A stretch of DNA of 5,798 nucleotides, taken from positions 1-5,798 of the forward strand of contig JAADEB010000170.1 of assembly GCA_013153655.1 (NCBI GenBank), in the 5' to 3' direction. Below, piece by piece: positions 5,239 through 5,798 of the stretch. This stretch comes from Chlorobiota bacterium. Lineage in GTDB: Bacteria > Bacteroidota > Bacteroidia > Flavobacteriales > Flavobacteriaceae. The translations under genes and the position numbers were made by a program. Below the pieces are notes generated by a model. It ran no database searches. It saw nothing but the letters and a program-made list of their open reading frames with translations, and was not told the DNA's origin. Every line of letters begins with the position of its first letter. Within the stretch, counting starts at the first letter, position 1.

Positions 5239-5798
5239 ATGGCCGGCGAGCATCAGGGAGATAAAATCATCAAGGTAAGCGACAAGTTCAAGGATTGGTT
5301 CCTGGACTACGCTTCGTATGTGATACTGGAACGCGCCGTACCGGCCTTGAAAGACGGCCTCAAACCCGTGCAACGCCGTATCCTCCACGCCATGAAGGAA
5401 ATGGATGACGGCCGCTACAACAAGGTGGCCAATATCATCGGTCAAACCATGCAATACCACCCGCACGGCGATGCTTCCATCTACGACGCCATCGTGGCTT
5501 TGGGCCAAAAAGACCTGCTCATCGACACGCAAGGTAACTGGGGCAACATCCTCACGGGCGACGGTGCCGCCGCGGCTCGATACATCGAAGCGCGGTTGTC
5601 GAAATTCGCCTTGGAAGTGCTCTACAATCCCAAGCTCACCGAATGGACCCTCTCCTACGACGGCCGCAAGAAAGAACCCGTCCACCTGCCGGCCAAATTT
5701 CCCATCCTGCTGGCACAAGGCGCCGAAGGGATCGCCGTGGGCCTTTCCACCACCATACTGCCGCATAATTTCAACGAACTCATCGACGCCTCCATCCG
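5239..5798 (+). CDS. parC: DNA topoisomerase IV subunit A, N-terminal part
   Basis: This is the open 5' end of a type IIA topoisomerase A subunit, which cuts and rejoins both DNA strands to unlink daughter chromosomes together with ParE. 186 codons are present out of an expected several hundred; the frame runs off the window edge. DYASYVILERAVPALKDGLKPVQRRIL (23-49) opens the winged-helix region. YHPHGDASIYDA (73-84) is the quinolone-region helix, and AAARYIEARLSKF (111-123) holds the catalytic Tyr115 preceded by Arg114. GQTMQYHPHGD, LLIDTQGNWGN and RYIEARLSKFALEV favour ParC over GyrA of Bacteroidota, which reads YGM...GKYHPHGDS and AAMRYTE. An in-frame TAA at 5230-5232 makes 5239 the first possible ATG. 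No parE is visible in the window. Confidence 0.92.
   Translation, partial: MAGEHQGDKIIKVSDKFKDWFLDYASYVILERAVPALKDGLKPVQRRILHAMKEMDDGRYNKVANIIGQTMQYHPHGDASIYDAIVALGQKDLLIDTQGNWGNILTGDGAAAARYIEARLSKFALEVLYNPKLTEWTLSYDGRKKEPVHLPAKFPILLAQGAEGIAVGLSTTILPHNFNELIDASI

Noticed and set aside
5224..5766. 180-residue minus-strand frame opposite parC
   Set aside because: The + strand encodes clear ParC motifs, including the catalytic Arg-Tyr; the antisense frame has no family signature.

Overview
The window most likely comes from a chromosome of a member of the Bacteroidota. The grounds are promoter-like TAnnTTTG boxes ahead of two genes, no usable Shine-Dalgarno sequences, FolE and ParC sequences that read like Bacteroidota versions, and a small lipoprotein gene after ftsX. 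Genus or family cannot be fixed from this sequence. Coding DNA is clearly richer in G+C than the AT-rich gaps. All five genes read on the + strand.

Bases 1-404 hold no credible gene. They are packed with short tandem repeats: 8-bp units ending in TTCAAC or TTTAAC, and four 7-bp units related to CCGGTCA. They also hold one copy of a composite repeat, which ends just before a promoter-like box. Bases 405-3476 form a tight, probably co-transcribed group: folE (GTP cyclohydrolase I), then cysS (cysteinyl-tRNA synthetase) after 12 bp, then ftsX (divisome membrane protein) after 21 bp. These are housekeeping genes of unrelated pathways: pterin/folate synthesis, translation and cell division.

Bases 3477-3621 are an AT-rich gap with three small inverted repeats. 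The last one reaches the start codon of the next gene (3622-4506), a lipoprotein of unknown function whose His and Cys motifs recall clan CD (caspase-like) peptidases. Bases 4507-5238 again lack a credible gene and hold two more composite-repeat copies plus two solo copies of the palindromic part, one inverted. The last composite copy ends 12 bp before the promoter-like box of parC (topoisomerase IV subunit A), which starts at 5239 and runs off the window.

The most notable non-genic signal is the three-copy composite repeat: a palindromic GAGATTCCTC...GGAATGACA module, an identical 20-bp purine-rich module and an octamer array. It is always in gene orientation, and two of its copies end next to candidate promoters. 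The most notable protein is the caspase-like lipoprotein candidate. No tRNA, rRNA, CRISPR array, transposase or phage gene was seen.
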